DNA of 64,000 nucleotides from Ectocarpus siliculosus (GCA_000310025.1 FN649736.1:4872623-4936622); one strand, 5' to 3'. Shown: positions 1-12,830, counted from the stretch's first letter. Notes: generated from the sequence alone by a model not told the origin. Program-made: numbers and translations.

Positions 1-1406
1 GGGGGGGGGGGGGGGGGGGGGGGGGCAAAAGGGTGTTCATAGATAAATAGAGAAGGCACATGCAACCTTAGCGTGCAGTCTTTGACATAAGGTGCATGCT
101 AGTCCTTCCGAACGTGTGTTGTTTCTTTTCCCCCCTCTTGTTCGAGAGGCATGTATGTGTGCCGTACGGCGGCGGGGCGGCGTCTCTCGTGTGTCTTGTT
201 TGTAGAGTAGAGTTTTTTCGTGACACCCCCGCGCGCGCCGACCAATAGGAGATGTGATTGGTTCGTTCGATGCCGCCCTCTGGACGAGAAGAAACAAATA
301 CCCAGCATGATCAAATAAGAGAAGAAAAAAATACCCAACGTGATCAAATAAATCTGGCCGTTTAGGTTGCCTAAGCATGCATCCACCTTGATAGTTGTCC
401 GTTGAACGAGGCCTGCCGGCTGTTGCCTTGCTCTCGCTCGTGGCTATATCCTCGACTGAGAAGAATTACAACCAACGTCTCAGGTTGAAGACGAATTCAT
501 CGTGCTGGTACAACCTCGCATGCAACGAAGGCATGCACGCACCGCAGCGGGGTGTGTGAGTGTTTCTTCTCTTCGAGAGGCGAGACTGAAGACTTGAGAC
601 ATAGAGACACTTCCAACAACATCCCTGCTTGTCATTTCTCTTCGTCTTCATCCCGTCTTCGCCACACACGAGGCCCAAACAACAATTCCCTCTTATGTTT
701 TTTTCATTGTCTTTGGCATGAGCAATACACGCCAATAATCCTGCAACAATAGCGTTGCAGTTGTTCTAGACTCCCACGATTTTCGCTCATTGGTAAAACT
801 CAACTCTTCTTTCTTCTTCGCCTCACACTCCGTGTACACACTGCGGTATCACATCGTAGCACATGACATCTACTTCGTTTCAAGGCTCTTACGGTGCTCG
901 TACGACATATATATGCAGACATCCCATGCGGGCAGGTGACAGTCAGACGGCCAAGAGGACAAGAGATAGATGTTACGTCGACCAGATGCCCCCCCCCCGC
1001 ATCACGTCCGCGGCAACTTGTTCGGTTCGACATTTTGGTCGCAAACAGCTACCTACAAAAGCTCTTCTCTTCTCTTCTCCTCTCTTGTCTCGGGTTACGT
1101 AGTCTATTGTCTAGGACTATATGGACGGATACGACAACGAGTCGATGATGACGATGACGCCCCCTCGACCCGCGTCACACGTCTATCGCATTTGTAGCTC
1201 GCAGATCTACTTCTACCCCACCGTGCGAGAAACCAACCAATGACCGATGACCAATGACTAATGACCAAGGAAGGCGATTCTTGGTCAGAGAGTGTCCCCC
1301 AAAGGAAACACCAACCCAGCAACCACCCGGTACGCTTGACGACCAAAGGGCAGAATGACGAAGCCCTACCAGGATAACGAAACACGTCCTATCGCCTATC
1401 GCCTAT
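1..1406. other. Left-edge non-coding stretch
   Basis: The window opens with a run of 25 G. After that I see only short frames without exon-like borders, T/C-rich patches and no recognisable domain. It lies downstream of the minus-strand SDE2-like gene and may include its 3' flank. Confidence 0.5.
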
Positions 1407-1640
1407 CATGATTATGATTAGTTCACTCAAGGCCTTCTCCACTGAGGACACATGCGGGTACGTACGCCATGAGACTATTCGACCAGTCATGATTATGATT
1501 GGTTCACTCAAGGCTTTCTCGACTGAGGACACATGCGGGACGTACACCATGAGACTATTCGACCAGTCAAGATTATGATTGGTTCACTCAAGGCCTTCTC
1601 CACTGAGGACACATGGGTTCGTACGCCATTAGATCATTAT
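1407..1640. repeat. Tandem repeat, about 3 copies of an 80-81 bp unit
   Basis: Units begin near 1407, 1488 and 1568. Each carries GATTATGATT, then GTTCACTCAAGG, then ACTGAGGACACATG and a GTACGCCAT-like block. The copies differ at only a few positions, so the duplication is recent. It sits about 60 bp beyond the stop codon of the SDE2-like gene. Confidence 0.9.
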
Positions 1641-1699
1641 GCCATGCCAACTGCCTTAAAAGAAAATGTCGGTATGCATCACGCGTGATCATGACACGA

Positions 1700-4600
1700 T
1701 CATGACGATTTCTTGGCCTTCTTCGCGAACAGCTCCTGCGGGTAGTCCTCGGGCGCCAGTCTCTTGAGAGAGAATAGACGCGCCGCCCGCTGGTAGTGTG
1801 TTCCTCCGCACTTGACCCCCTTCGACATGAGCTCCTCCTGCACCACGACAAGTGTAGGCAGGTGGCACGGCGTAACGTAAGCACGAAAGAGACTAAAAAC
1901 CTGCGACACTAGATCAATAAATAAGAGGTTGGGCCGGCAACCAAACAGTAACAACAGACCAAAAAACAGAAAAACGATGACCGAAGTTGATACCTTTACT
2001 AGAATTGCGTGTTTCAGCTCCGGTAAATCATAGATGGGATTAATCACGGCTTTTCCCTTCTTGTGATATTCCCTTGTATCTGCATCTACGTCTTCAAGTA
2101 CACCACGATACAAGAGAGCACTGTAACACACGCAACGACTTGTCAAAGGCTAGACACAACTTCTGGCCAACTACTACTGCTGCAACAAGCCACTGTTGTA
2201 GAAGCACCACCCTGGACAACAAACATGCAACAACAAACGCACTCAACATCCGCGCACCTTGAGCCGATTCGGGCCAAACCTAGCCGCCAGATCAGTGGCA
2301 CACGAAAACTCCTCCAGGTCCACCGGCGCCCGGGGACCCCCCCCCTCCTCCCCCTCCGCGTCTCCCCCCGCTGTCTTGCCAACATTGGCTTGTGGCCCCC
2401 GCGCCGCCACGGACACCGCCCCTCCCCCTAACCTAGCGGCGATGACGGCCTTGAAACCGTCGGGAGGTGGGTGCGCGAACGGTGATTGGCCGAGATTGAC
2501 GATCACGGCTTCTCCCTCTTCTAGAGATAGCGCTGGAAAGAACCCGGGCTCCACCTAGCGACAAAAAAAAAGGACAAATCACGGGAGAGGATAGAAGATA
2601 GTTAAGGCGCGGGGGGGGGGGATGGGATCAAATACTTTTACCAGATACATCTCTTGTGTGGAGATCCCTTCATAAATCGGTACTGTAACCCTCTCGAGGA
2701 CGCGTGGTCAATGGTCTAACAACTAAGGCATGCACAACATGAGTACGCCTCCCCCGCCCCGCCACCGTCGCCAAAAACCCATGCTGCGCACAAGCCCGCC
2801 GTGACGCTCCCCTGTCCCCCAGACAACAACCGCGCTTAACCTTACCTTGAGACCTAGACTGCTGCTACCGGGCTCCGCCGCAGCAGGTGCGAGCTTCACC
2901 CCGTCAAAGGCGACCCCCATGTCCTGCCCGTTCAGGCTGAACCTCATGGAGGCTGTCTGAGAGGCCTGGTCTATCTCTAGCAGGCAGCCGACGATATCTC
3001 CCACCTGTCGCGACCGATTCAGTCACACACATGCACGCAAGGATCGACACAACACGCGCGTAATCGATTGGTGGAATTAGGACTTGTTTTCTGTCGTTGG
3101 CTTCGCATCAATTATCGCTCCGATCTCTGCGCTGTAAATGTTGTTGCTATTGTTTTCTTCACAACAACGAAAAAAAACGTTCCGATCTCTGCATTGTTGT
3201 TGCTGTTGTCTTCACATCAATTCCGTTCCGATCTCTGCCTTGTTGTTTCAACAATGCTGGAGGTGCCCGTCGCCTGGGGATACTGCTCTGTCTCGATCGA
3301 TGCTGATCCGTGGCCATCGGTCAACCAAGCCAAAAAACCAAGGAGTACCCCCCCCCCCCCCCTCCTAGCTACCTTCCAAGCCTCCCCGTAGTCGCTCTGC
3401 CCCTCGTTCCAGCGCTGCTGTCGCACCCCGTCGTACGCCCAGGACCCGGACACGTCACCGATTCCGTCCCCTGACTCCGGTCCACCGGCCACGAACGTGT
3501 GGTCCGCCCACCCGATCTGCATCAACCCCGCCGTCAGCAGGGCCACCTGCTCCGTTCCGTTTAGGGTGGGGTTTGTGGGTTGATCCGTCAAGCAAGTGCG
3601 TGCGTCGGTGAGCGGTTCGATTTCCTTTCTATCTTGTTCCGGGGGTTTCGTGGCGAGCCGCACATCTGGTGGAGGCATGGCAAACTGCCAGCATGCCGTG
3701 AATCCACCCCCACCCTCCCCAAGCAAGGTTCGGCACAGCAAAGGCAAGGATGATGGCCAGCTTCTGGTTATTCATCCCCTGTGAAACGTAATAGCCCGGG
3801 CCGGCGAAAAACCGGCATATCGCTCCGTCCCGGCATTGTAAAGATGCGAGGTCAATGGTCTAACGGCTACGGCATGCACGACATTGAGCACCCCCACACC
3901 CACCCAAGAAACAGAGAGAGCGCAGGAAAACACAAGAAGGACAAGAGAGCGTACCTCGAAATACCAGGTCTTCTTTCTAAGCGCCACCCCCACCACCCTA
4001 GCCGTCCCGAACTCGCTGGCCCCTTGCGCCTGGCCCTCCTCCGTCAGCTCGACGTCGCCACCAGCCACCTCCATCCAGGAACACCCCGGGGACGATGACT
4101 TCTTCTCGCCCGCCTGAAACCGCCACCAACGCGAATCGTAACAAAATTATGTGTCAACTGGTGTACGGTCAAAACACGCGAGCCGTGGTCGACCCGACAT
4201 AAGAAACGTCATGACGAAACATGCAACCTGTCATAGTAGCAGTGTGTCGTATGTATGCACTATGTAGCGACGTGGTAAATAGAACTTCTTTGTGGTTCAA
4301 CAGAAAACATTGACGCGAAAAAAGGGGTTGGGCCGCTCCTGAACTGGTGATCGCACCACGCTTGCGTCACACACTACGAGACACAAAACGCCCTCGGATA
4401 CTGCCCCTCCCTTCGCCCCCCCCCCCCCCCCCACCCTCTCCCTTGCATCTGCTCCCTGCAACGAGCTTCCTCCCGGTGCTTAACCCACAAGGGTTGCGGG
4501 TATACCGATACCTGCACGAAAATCGCGCACCTGGCCTCCCTGTAGGTCCATCCTCAGAAGCCCCTTGGCATCCTCGGCGTGGTCAGCCGCCTTCTTCGCG

Positions 4601-7600
4601 CCCGCCCGGGCGGCAGCCTTGAGCCCCTGCTCAACGGCCGAGGGCATAGCTTGGGTCATCGGCTCCGCGGACGAGCTCTCCAGGTACCTTCCAACAATTG
4701 TGTTCGGGGAAAGCAAGCAAGTCAAGGACAATGAAGAAGGCAGCAGCAGCAGCTACAGCAGCAGCTTTGTTTTGAGTATTCCCTAGTCTTCGTCAAGGAA
4801 GGGTTAAGATATGGAAAATGCACCACTTACTGCTGTGTCCCCGCTCGGCGAGACGAGCTCTCTCCAGGCACAACGTTACATCATCCCGGTGTCACCACAC
4901 AAGTGTGAGAAGCTAAGCTAGCAGGAGTGATGGAGAAAAAGCGCCACGTCAAGGTGACCGCATCGTTCTTCCAAAGACAAACGGACTCGGGCGTGGGGGT
5001 AGGTACGGCGCCGATTCTGCCATGCCGATCACACGAAACACAGGCGGACTGTTTCGGCGTGGATCTGCCAACCGCCCTTGCACAGCTTCCCTTACGGTGG
5101 TGTGCATTTCTGTCTCTGCATACATCACCCATTCTCTCTCCCATTCGCACGTGTCATATAATTCCTACATCCGGCTACGGAACACCCGTCGGGAATCGGC
5201 ATAATACGGCCGAGCACTAGATAAAGGTGATCGGCTGTTGGAACACTATTTAGCGTGACTCCACATTCCGTCACGAAAGGGGTGCATGACTACCATACAC
5301 TAGTACCCATACCATACACTAGCATCCATCATCAGTCAGCAACAAAGCAACGTTCGAGCACGCCCCTGCCATCCCCTGCTCTGCCCTATCGACGAGGGTA
5401 GAGATGTGGGTGAGTGGGAAAGCAGGGTATCCCTTAGCGAACGGTCAAGCCGACGGACAACCCCCCCCCAATTGGCTCACTTGTCAAGGTCGAACTGCTT
5501 CTTCTCCCGCTTTTCTTTCCTGTCCTTTTGGTTGAACTCTTCTAAGCCCTTCCCCCGTAGCTCCTCCTGTCACATCCGCAACAGGCGCAGCAAAATACGG
5601 TTTTGGGGTGCAACGTAAGGACACCGCCCACTGATCAAGGAAGCCTTGCTATCGCACATGAGCGTCTATGAGCGGCGACCAAACACGAGCATCAATGTCC
5701 CGACAAAACAGCCTCGAATGCGCTTTGTCTCCCTGCACCCTGCTTCACCATGCGTACAACACCCCATCGGTCCCGGGATGGCCCTACCAACGACTCGTCA
5801 CAGCAGTTAAACGAGATTTCGACATGCATAATACAGGACGGCTGTTGTGTGGGGTTCTCTACAACACCCATAACAGCGTGCGTCGCTATAATGTGGGGTT
5901 CTCTACAACACGTGCAGCGTGCACGCCGTCCATGACTGCTGTCTGACTCCGCTCAACTTTCATCTGCTCTCCCTGTTCTTATCTCTACCCATCCCCTTCC
6001 CTTCTCTTCGCGCAAGATGTTGCTCGCCCTTGCGACAACACCACAAGGCTGCGTGATCGGGAAATTGAAGGGAAACGGGCAACTGTCCTTCGATGCCCAG
6101 CACCCCGCTGGCGGACGACACTTTTAGTCGACGGCAGAAAATTCATGTTTCAGGCAGAAATTTTGTTTCAACCCGCGCAGCTCTCGCTCAACCCACCTTC
6201 CCGTGGGCGAAGTCGCACCCCCTCCCCCTGGGGCAGCCCCACCACGGCGGGGCCCCCTGCGGGGCCTTTCTGTCCTTGCGAGCGTCTAGCCACTGCTGGC
6301 AGATAACGGTCTTCCGACGGGTCTTCATGTAGGAAGGCTTGGCGCCCTCCGCCCAGGTGGGCACGCCGAGGTGCCAGTTTTCGATCCCCGACTGGGTCTT
6401 TTCCTCTTCCACCTTCTCGCCCCGACTCTCCCTCTCCCTTTTTTTTTTTGGCGGTGGAGTTTGGCAGGTGGAGACGGGGGGAGAGGAACGACGACACGAT
6501 CTCAACACAACACCACCTGCTAAAACTACCACTGGTCTGCATACAAGAGATGGTGCCTCCTACGGAGCGGGTGGGATTGGGTGCTTGACTACAGGAGGAG
6601 GGGATGCACTACAAGACCCACCTCTTTTCATTGGTCAGCCGGTCGATGCCAATTCAAAACATACATACTGTAGAGAAAGCGTTTTTATCTTTGTAGCATC
6701 ACTAAGGCTGACGTCTTTCCATTGGCCGGCCGGTCAGCGCGGTCGATGCCAACAATGCACACGCTCCCCTTACTCTGGCGTAGGATGTATCTCTTTCCCC
6801 GGTCAGTTCCTCCACCCCCACCTCCGCGGGTGTTGTTTGGCGACAGGAAAAGGGGAGACGGTAATGACGGCATAAACAACAGAAACAGAAGCACACCTGT
6901 TCTCTTGCCACTTCTGAAGGCGAACCTCGTCGTTAACGTGGCGTAGGCGGCGGCCCTGCAGGTCCCGGCAAGCCCCGAAGTCCGTCGTGGGCTTGGCACC
7001 CGCCTGTGCGAAGAAGAACAAGGCGTGTTTTTTGTAACTAGGCCAGGAGTTTGAGTTATGATTCGCTTTCCGCCCATTCTTGGGCGTTTTGGAGTGTCCG
7101 TTGGTCATGAGACTGGTTTCGGTTGGCGGTTTGTTGACGGGTTCGTGCGGCCAAGAACGCGGGCGATGTATCTACAGATCCACCGATGCCACCTCTGTGC
7201 ATCGCCGGGGACATGATCTACTATCTCTGTGGTTTTTCTGGGTGCTTTACTTTTCTTTTAGGTTTGATCTCAATGCCACCCTTGTTGGTAGTTGGCCTGT
7301 AACCACGAAAGTCATCCGCGTCAGTTGGGACCCAGCACGGACGCCAGAAGGTACTCTACTGAGCACAGATCGAAACGGTTGTTGTGTGAAGACAATGACC
7401 ACAGCACAAGATAGAAAAACGATGAGTACGTTGGCGGAAGCGCGGTTCCATTCGAGCTGCCATGCGGCAGCCTCGTCGCAGCTGCTGAGCTGGTGCAAGT
7501 ACTGCTGCAGCACAGGCGGTTTGTGTCGGGGTAGCCGCGTGCAGCAGTACTGCTGTACCCTCGACCGAGGGCGCTATCGTATGCTAGGTTACAACGTTGC

Positions 7601-8148
7601 TGCCGGTGCCGGACTTAGCAGCGACGGCGGGACAACATTGACAACGGCTCCACACTATGCCGCGTAAACCCGTCCATCCCGCACACACACGACCACTGCC
7701 AATACAAACAAAGGAACGGACTCATGCCACGAACGCCGACCGTGTTGCATGTCTTTACCTGCTTGGCCATCGCGCGGAGCATCGCCCCGAAGCCTCCCTT
7801 CCCGCCCTTGAGCCCTCCCGTCCAGACCCTCAGCACGCTCAGGGGAGGGACGTATTGGTCGGGGGCTAAGAACCTCCCGCCGCACATGAGGCGCCATGGC
7901 TCCTGCAGTCTTCCCACCGCGCTCTTGGGCACGCCGAGGGCGGCGAAGACACTCTCTAGCACCGATGATGCCCTGCTGCTGTTGCCGTTGTCGCCGTTGC
8001 TGAAGGCGGTGTGCGCGGAGACGCAAAGGGTACGGCCCTGGAACTCCACCAAGTGTTGATGCTGTTGCTGCTGCTGTTTCTCGACATGTGGTAGCCGGAA
8101 GGCATCCCCCGCCAAAGGAGACATGGTCGGATTGGCTGGGGCGCTCAT
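1700..8148 (-). CDS. SDE2: SDE2-like protein with SPRY domain and SAP-like C-terminus
   Basis: Eleven exons join with GT/AG borders and matching phases: 8148-7759, 7003-6897, 6425-6197, 5566-5481, 4687-4531, 4113-3955, 3546-3373, 3004-2846, 2554-2258, 2059-1994 and 1837-1700, giving about 653 residues. Residues ~15-125 are a ubiquitin-like domain ending in TGGLKGGKGGFG, the GG/K processing site typical of Sde2. The family signature ACRDLQGRRLRHVN follows. A Cys/His cluster (CPRGRGCDFAH) lies near residue 235. Residues ~350-530 form a SPRY domain (KKTWYFE, GLMQIGW, FSLNGQDMGVAF). The tail (GVKCGGTHYQRAARLFSLK) matches the SAP-like end of SDE2. Family knowledge: SDE2 proteins act in pre-mRNA splicing, telomere silencing and replication-stress control in the nucleus. 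The SPRY domain is not part of yeast or vertebrate SDE2 as I know them. The third exon's acceptor is the weakest border. The start could also be the Met at 8124. Confidence 0.85.
2690..2757 (+). mobile_element. Retroelement 3' tail fragment (module B)
   Basis: It contains only the shared 3' module (CTCGAGGACGCGTGGTCAAT, GGTCTAAC, AAGGCATGCA, GAGTACGCC) followed by a C-rich run. It lies in an intron of the SDE2-like gene, opposite to its direction of transcription. Confidence 0.75.
3781..3905 (+). mobile_element. Short C-tailed retroelement, family A
   Basis: The copy begins GTGAAAC, has a GC-rich head (AGCCCGGGCCGGCGAAAA), then GCTCCGTCCCGGC, GATGCGAGGTCAATGG, TCTAACGGCTACGGCATGC, and ends in CACCC repeats. 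Family A copies are also at 13196, 16440 (inverted) and 33133. It lies in an intron of the SDE2-like gene. Confidence 0.75.
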
Positions 8149-8803
8149 AATGCCCGCACTCGATACACGCAAAGCCCGCCGTGACCGCTCTCTCTCTCCT
8201 TTCGCCTCTCTCGCTCTCAGGGAACCGCGGCTGATCTCGAGCTTCAGCTCACGCCACGATATATTATTATATGGCAAACCGTCGCAGAAAAAAACGGAAC
8301 TCAGCACAGCAGTAACCTGTGACAAACTAGTGTTGCTATCTTTCCTCCTGTTGCCTGCTGTCGGCGTGGGGTGGAGGGCAGCTGCAACAGCACAGCGGAG
8401 CAGTGCAGGGTGTGGAAGTCATGGAGTTGGGGCTCCGTGCATGCTTTTGGGGCATGTATTGGTACCCTTATTTTTCTGAAATCCTTTCCGCGGACTCCTC
8501 GCACTTGCCGCCGCAGGCATCATCACTACCGCAGCACGAGATAGCAACAACTCTGACGCAAAGGACTACCATCGTCCTGGTTATATCCCTGCTCCTGCTA
8601 CCGCTGCACTGACAGAGGTTTCTCGGGACTTCGGCAGACAACGCGGTTATTCAGGAATTCGAACGCAGTTTTCGAAAATTGTAGCACTCCTTTATTTGGT
8701 TCTCCAGGCGGGAGCAGCAGCGGGAAAGAGAGCAAGGGACCCAAAAAGTCTTCCCCCATTGGTGCCGAGAGCGAGCGAGCGAGCGAGAGAGATTTCCAGC
8801 AGG
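8149..8803. promoter_or_regulatory. Divergent intergenic region between the SDE2-like and Rab genes
   Basis: This 655-bp stretch separates two start codons facing away from each other, so it must hold both promoters and 5' UTRs. I cannot assign a specific core promoter element. A GAGCGAGCGAGC repeat lies just before the Rab start codon. Confidence 0.5.
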
Positions 8804-8897
8804 ATGAGTCGACGGGGATCCATGGACTCCAGATCACGAGAAGTGAAGGTCGTGCTTCTAGGAGATACCGGTGAGCCCCTCCTGAATTGGCGCTCCG

Positions 8898-8948
<51 letters not shown>

Positions 8949-11900
8949 ACCTTCGTAAACCCGGTCCCAATAATACATGACCCCTTTCCGGCGGCAACCA
9001 TGGTCGGTCGCCCTCTTTGATATTTACCCTATGAATGAATTCTTACAATGGTGCCGAGCACGTCACGCGTCATATCATGACGTGTCACATCACAGCTTCT
9101 GCGTGCTTCATCACCTCGCCACAGCGTGTAAACAAGAACGGTTTGAAGCTTGAAGCCTCCATCGGCGGCAGTCTCCTTTGACACCCGTATGATACAACTT
9201 ACATACAGCAGTAGTGAGTGTCCGAGGCCCCCATCAAGCCTAGCATTTGTTCCGCCTGCTAGATATGCATATGCATCCATGTGCCGAGGAACAGCAGGGG
9301 TGGTTGTGGTGAGATATGCCAAGATATTCCAATTTTCGTGCCATGATGGTAGTGAGAACTACCGTAAGGGTATGGAATGCCGGTTTTTAGACAAACACAG
9401 ATTATTTTTTCTCATGTACAGCAGTACAACTTGTGGTGTACTCCTCCGTACTGCTGTATTTCCCGCCATATTAGTGGGTAGATGTCCACCTGGCGCAACC
9501 CTGTTCATCACAGACTGCTTGCGGATTTATGTATCTCGAACGGGCGTCTTTCTGTGAGTTCATACATATTTTCTAAAAAACAGCAGCCAACTGCTTGGTA
9601 ATTGTACGCCATGTTTTGAAGCTCCTGCTTGCACGCGCAGCAGCGCATGCGGCCCGGTGTTTTGCAAGTGTTTTTTGAAGGGGAGGTCCCGGTGTCGGCG
9701 TCCCGAAGTCTGTTTTGCATCGAAGCCATGCCATGCAAACTGTGCAGCCTTCCTATGAGAAACAGAGGCGCCTGATGTTTGTTTGCGTTTCAGCATTGCA
9801 ACCTCCGCATACTACAAAGGTCTCGTCGCGATTTATTCCGCCACATGCCACTCCGACGGCCAAATCTTGGCGTCAAAGAACCGAAAAGACCGGTTGGTTT
9901 GCACGCTTGATTCTCGATAAACAATTTCCACAAGGCCGTCTCCACATGTTGAGATAAGTCACCAAATTCCGGTGGCTGCTTGCGTCCGTATCGGTCCAAC
10001 TGACCACAGGTACATTGTCTAAGTATGGTACATGCCTGGTCTACAGCAGCAAATGTTGGACCGCGTTCAAACCTGCCTCCGCTAATGGCTAATGCTGTTA
10101 TAGGGGGGCGTGTGCTTGACACAGGGCTGCGAGCTTGGCGACAGCAAGTAGCATTATATCATATGTGGCGTAAGAGCTGGTCTTCCTTCGACAAAATGAC
10201 TATCATCACGTTGCTATTTTGAGAGCTTGGGTTAAGGGTGTGGGAAAATTTTAGCACAAGGATCGATACCTTTCACACACCACCGTGCTTGGGTTACGAA
10301 GCCTCGGTTCGGACCCGCTTTCGGAACCGCTCGGCAGCCCAACGTGCCTCTGCGGCTGCCCTTCCTGTTTTTTATCACCCAGAAACTGACGGCTTTGGCT
10401 GACATTGCCGCATCAAACGGACCAGACTGACCAAGTTCCAATACGCGTTTGACGACGAAACCCCGCCTGATTCTTTCGCAACCCCCCCTGGTTCTTGAAC
10501 AAGCCGCTGTTCTGAGGGGGCTTTGCCCGGCCTGTGCTCTCTGCTCATGTACTGCTTACTTCGATCTTGGCTCGCACCCCAACCTGTCCAAACAAGACGC
10601 ATTTGGTGCGAATACCATGCAGATTCAATTTCACACAAATCCTTGCGCAGGTATCTACCGCTGTTTTTTTTTTCTTGCTGCGGATGGCTGATTTGTCATG
10701 CCCATCCGAGCATTTGCTACATACCTGTGATAGTGCTACGTATCTACTATGGACCATCTTATCATTGCTCGACAGGGGCGGAGGATTGCCGACAGCAGGT
10801 GTTCATATTCACGACAGAAGCTGTTCGAAAGTCACAACGTCAGCATTTTTTCGCGGGATGCCATCTCGTATTAGTTTGACAATTCTTTCCTCGATGAGGG
10901 GGGTAGTGGTGTTAGGGGGTGGGGGACTACAATGGTGTCCCGGTGTAGGTGTAGAAAGTGCCGGGCGAGTCGCAAGAAGGCCCTCAAGTTGCTGTGTTTG
11001 GGATGCTGTTTGATGCGGCTGCGTCTGCATGCCGGAACGGTTTTAGTCCAACAACAACAACAACAACAACATCATCCTCTCTTGGCAACGATGCCTAACA
11101 CGGTGCATGCCCTTCCGCCCATGTCTTTGGATGTTGGCCTTGTCTTGGGCGAACAGGAGTGGGAAAGTCCAGCCTGGTGCATAGGTTCGTGACCAACAAC
11201 TTCAAGCCATACAGCGAGAGCACGATCGGGTGAGACAAATATATTTGCTCTCGGGTGTCGTGTTCATTTAATCCAGATGTTTTGGGGCATGTTTTCATTT
11301 CGGCATGTTTTGGCGCATGGCTCATGGCAGTATTTCAGTATTGCCTTGTTAGCCGATAAACCGTGAGTGACGTAGTATTCTGTGTGATATCGAAAGGGAA
11401 CAACAGTTGCTGACTACGGAATTGTAGCCTGGGTAACCATGTAAGTATTCTGTGTGATATCGAAAGGGAATAACAGTTGTTGACTACGGAATTTCCCGGG
11501 GACCCTTCTCGGCCCGGACCCCCTGGGTCTGCACGTGTTGTTGTTGGTGTCGCGTTTGCTGCTGTGTTCCTAGGCTACCAGCGTTGGCAATCCCGCTCCG
11601 TGATATCGTATGCCGTGCACTATTCCACCACGCAACAGACGACCGACGTATCCACAGGCTCATGGGCGTATGCGCCCGCTATAGAAACAGACAAGAGTGC
11701 ACCCTGCTGTTGCTCGCTGCGCTGTTTAGTTTCAAGCCCATCGCGTCGTGTCAAGCCCATCGTGTTGTCGTGTACGTTTCGTTTTGTCTTACGACGCAAC
11801 AGGGCTTCCTTCATGTCGAAGATGATCATGGTGGACGGCTCGCCGATGAAATTTCAGGTGAGGAAGTTCTCCCCCCCCCTGTCCGGCGGGAAAGGTAGAA

Positions 11901-12422
11901 GGAAGGAAGCTACAGGGAGATGTTTGAGGCATGGAATAGCCAGGAGAAGACGGTAGCTGTACAGGGGCATAGGTGTTGAGAAGGCGGGAAGCGATATCGA
12001 TATTATTGATAGACTAGGGGGAAAAAATTGAGCCACCTTTGGCAAAGTAGGCAGGAACGATTGACCGTCGGTGATCGGACCCTGTGGTGTGGGAACAATG
12101 CTCCGTCCTCTCGAGGATGCGTGGTCACTGGCGTATCACCTCAGGCATGCAAAATACAAGAGTACGCTCCCCCCCCACCCATCCCCCTGCCTACGGCCTC
12201 CGCGACGCTGCGTAGATCTGGGACACCGCGGGGCAGGAGAAGTACCACAGCCTGGCCCCGATGTACTACCGAGGGGCGGGCGCCGCTATCGTGGTGTACG
12301 ACATCACAAAGATGCACTCCTTCCGTACCTTGAAAGAGTGGATAAACGAGCTGCAGGCACAGGGGCCGCAGGACATCGCGATCGCGGTCGCCGGGAACAA
12401 GCGCGACTTGGAATCGCAGAGA
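8804..12422 (+). CDS. Rab GTPase, Rab5/Rab22 group, 3' exon missing
   Basis: Four exons with consistent phases (8804-8870, 11157-11229, 11803-11857, 12216-12422) encode 134 residues. Visible are the P-loop GDTGVGKSS split by the first intron, the switch I end STIGASF, switch [21 protein letters not shown], and the base-binding GNKRDL. The [10 protein letters not shown] and VVYDIT wording places it with Rab5/Rab22/Rab31, which organise early endosomal traffic. The last exon ends at a good donor (GTGAGT at 12423), but no exon with the SAK loop and C-terminal prenylated cysteines was found before the next gene. It may lie in the gap at 13344-13462. Intron 1 is long (2.3 kb) and carries a CTG repeat; intron 3 contains a LINE tail. 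Confidence 0.9.
8899..8948. repeat. (CTG)n microsatellite in Rab intron 1
   Basis: About 16-17 perfect CTG units begin 28 bases after the first donor site. Confidence 0.95.
11374..11493. repeat. Two direct copies of a 50-bp sequence in Rab intron 2
   Basis: Copies at 11374-11423 and 11444-11493 share AGTATTCTGTGTGATATCGA and TGACTACGGAATT with only two differences. They are separated by 20 bases. Confidence 0.9.
11888..12178 (+). mobile_element. LINE 3' end, 5'-truncated, in Rab intron 3
   Basis: It matches the copies at 54836 and 60085: AGGGAGATGTTTGAGGCATG, GACGGTAGCTGTAC, CGGTGATCGG, GGGAACAATGCTCCGTCCTC, then the shared tail module and a C-rich run. The C-tract ends about 25 bases before the acceptor of exon 4, so it may serve as the polypyrimidine tract of that intron. 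Confidence 0.8.
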
Positions 12423-12704
12423 GTGAGTCAGAGTGGACTAAAGTTTTTGCTGTGGCTCAAGATCCCGTCATTCGTTTCCTGTCTTTGCGTGCTCTATGTG
12501 GCGCGCGTGTTTCGTGGTTTCCGGGCGCCTGGTTGCACACACGTTTTATGCCGGGTTACCAGATGTAGAGAATTGGTGCCCCAACCCGACCAGCCGCGAA
12601 CGGCAAAGCAATCAAACAATGCATGGTGATTTATCGGCTTACTTAAGACGCCTGCTTGTTCCATCTGTGATGCTTGTTTACCCCCCCGTCCCCCCCGCCC
12701 CCCT

Positions 12705-12830
12705 CGGTGTTTGCCGTCGGGGTTGGGTTTTCGTCGCTTGGCAACGACGTTGTAAAACAAGCCCCCCACTCGGTGTTCGCCATCGGGATTGGGTTTTCGT
12801 CGCTTGGCAACGACGTTGTAAAACAAGCCA
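12705..12830. repeat. Tandem duplication, 66-bp period
   Basis: Copies start at 12705 and 12771 and share GGGTTTTCGTCGCTTGGCAA and CGACGTTGTAAAACAAGCC. Only a few bases differ near the start of each unit. Confidence 0.9.

Noticed and set aside
4838-4866. Possible extra SDE2-like exon (ARLAERGHS)
   Set aside because: Its phase does not fit the following exon, whereas skipping it gives an in-phase join reading FDLDKYLESSSAEP.
12705-12830. Similarity to cloning-vector lacZ sequence (GGGTTTTC plus CGACGTTGTAAAAC)
   Set aside because: The match is only about 15 bases, the intervening sequence differs, and the block is a local tandem duplication with normal flanks. Chance is a sufficient explanation.
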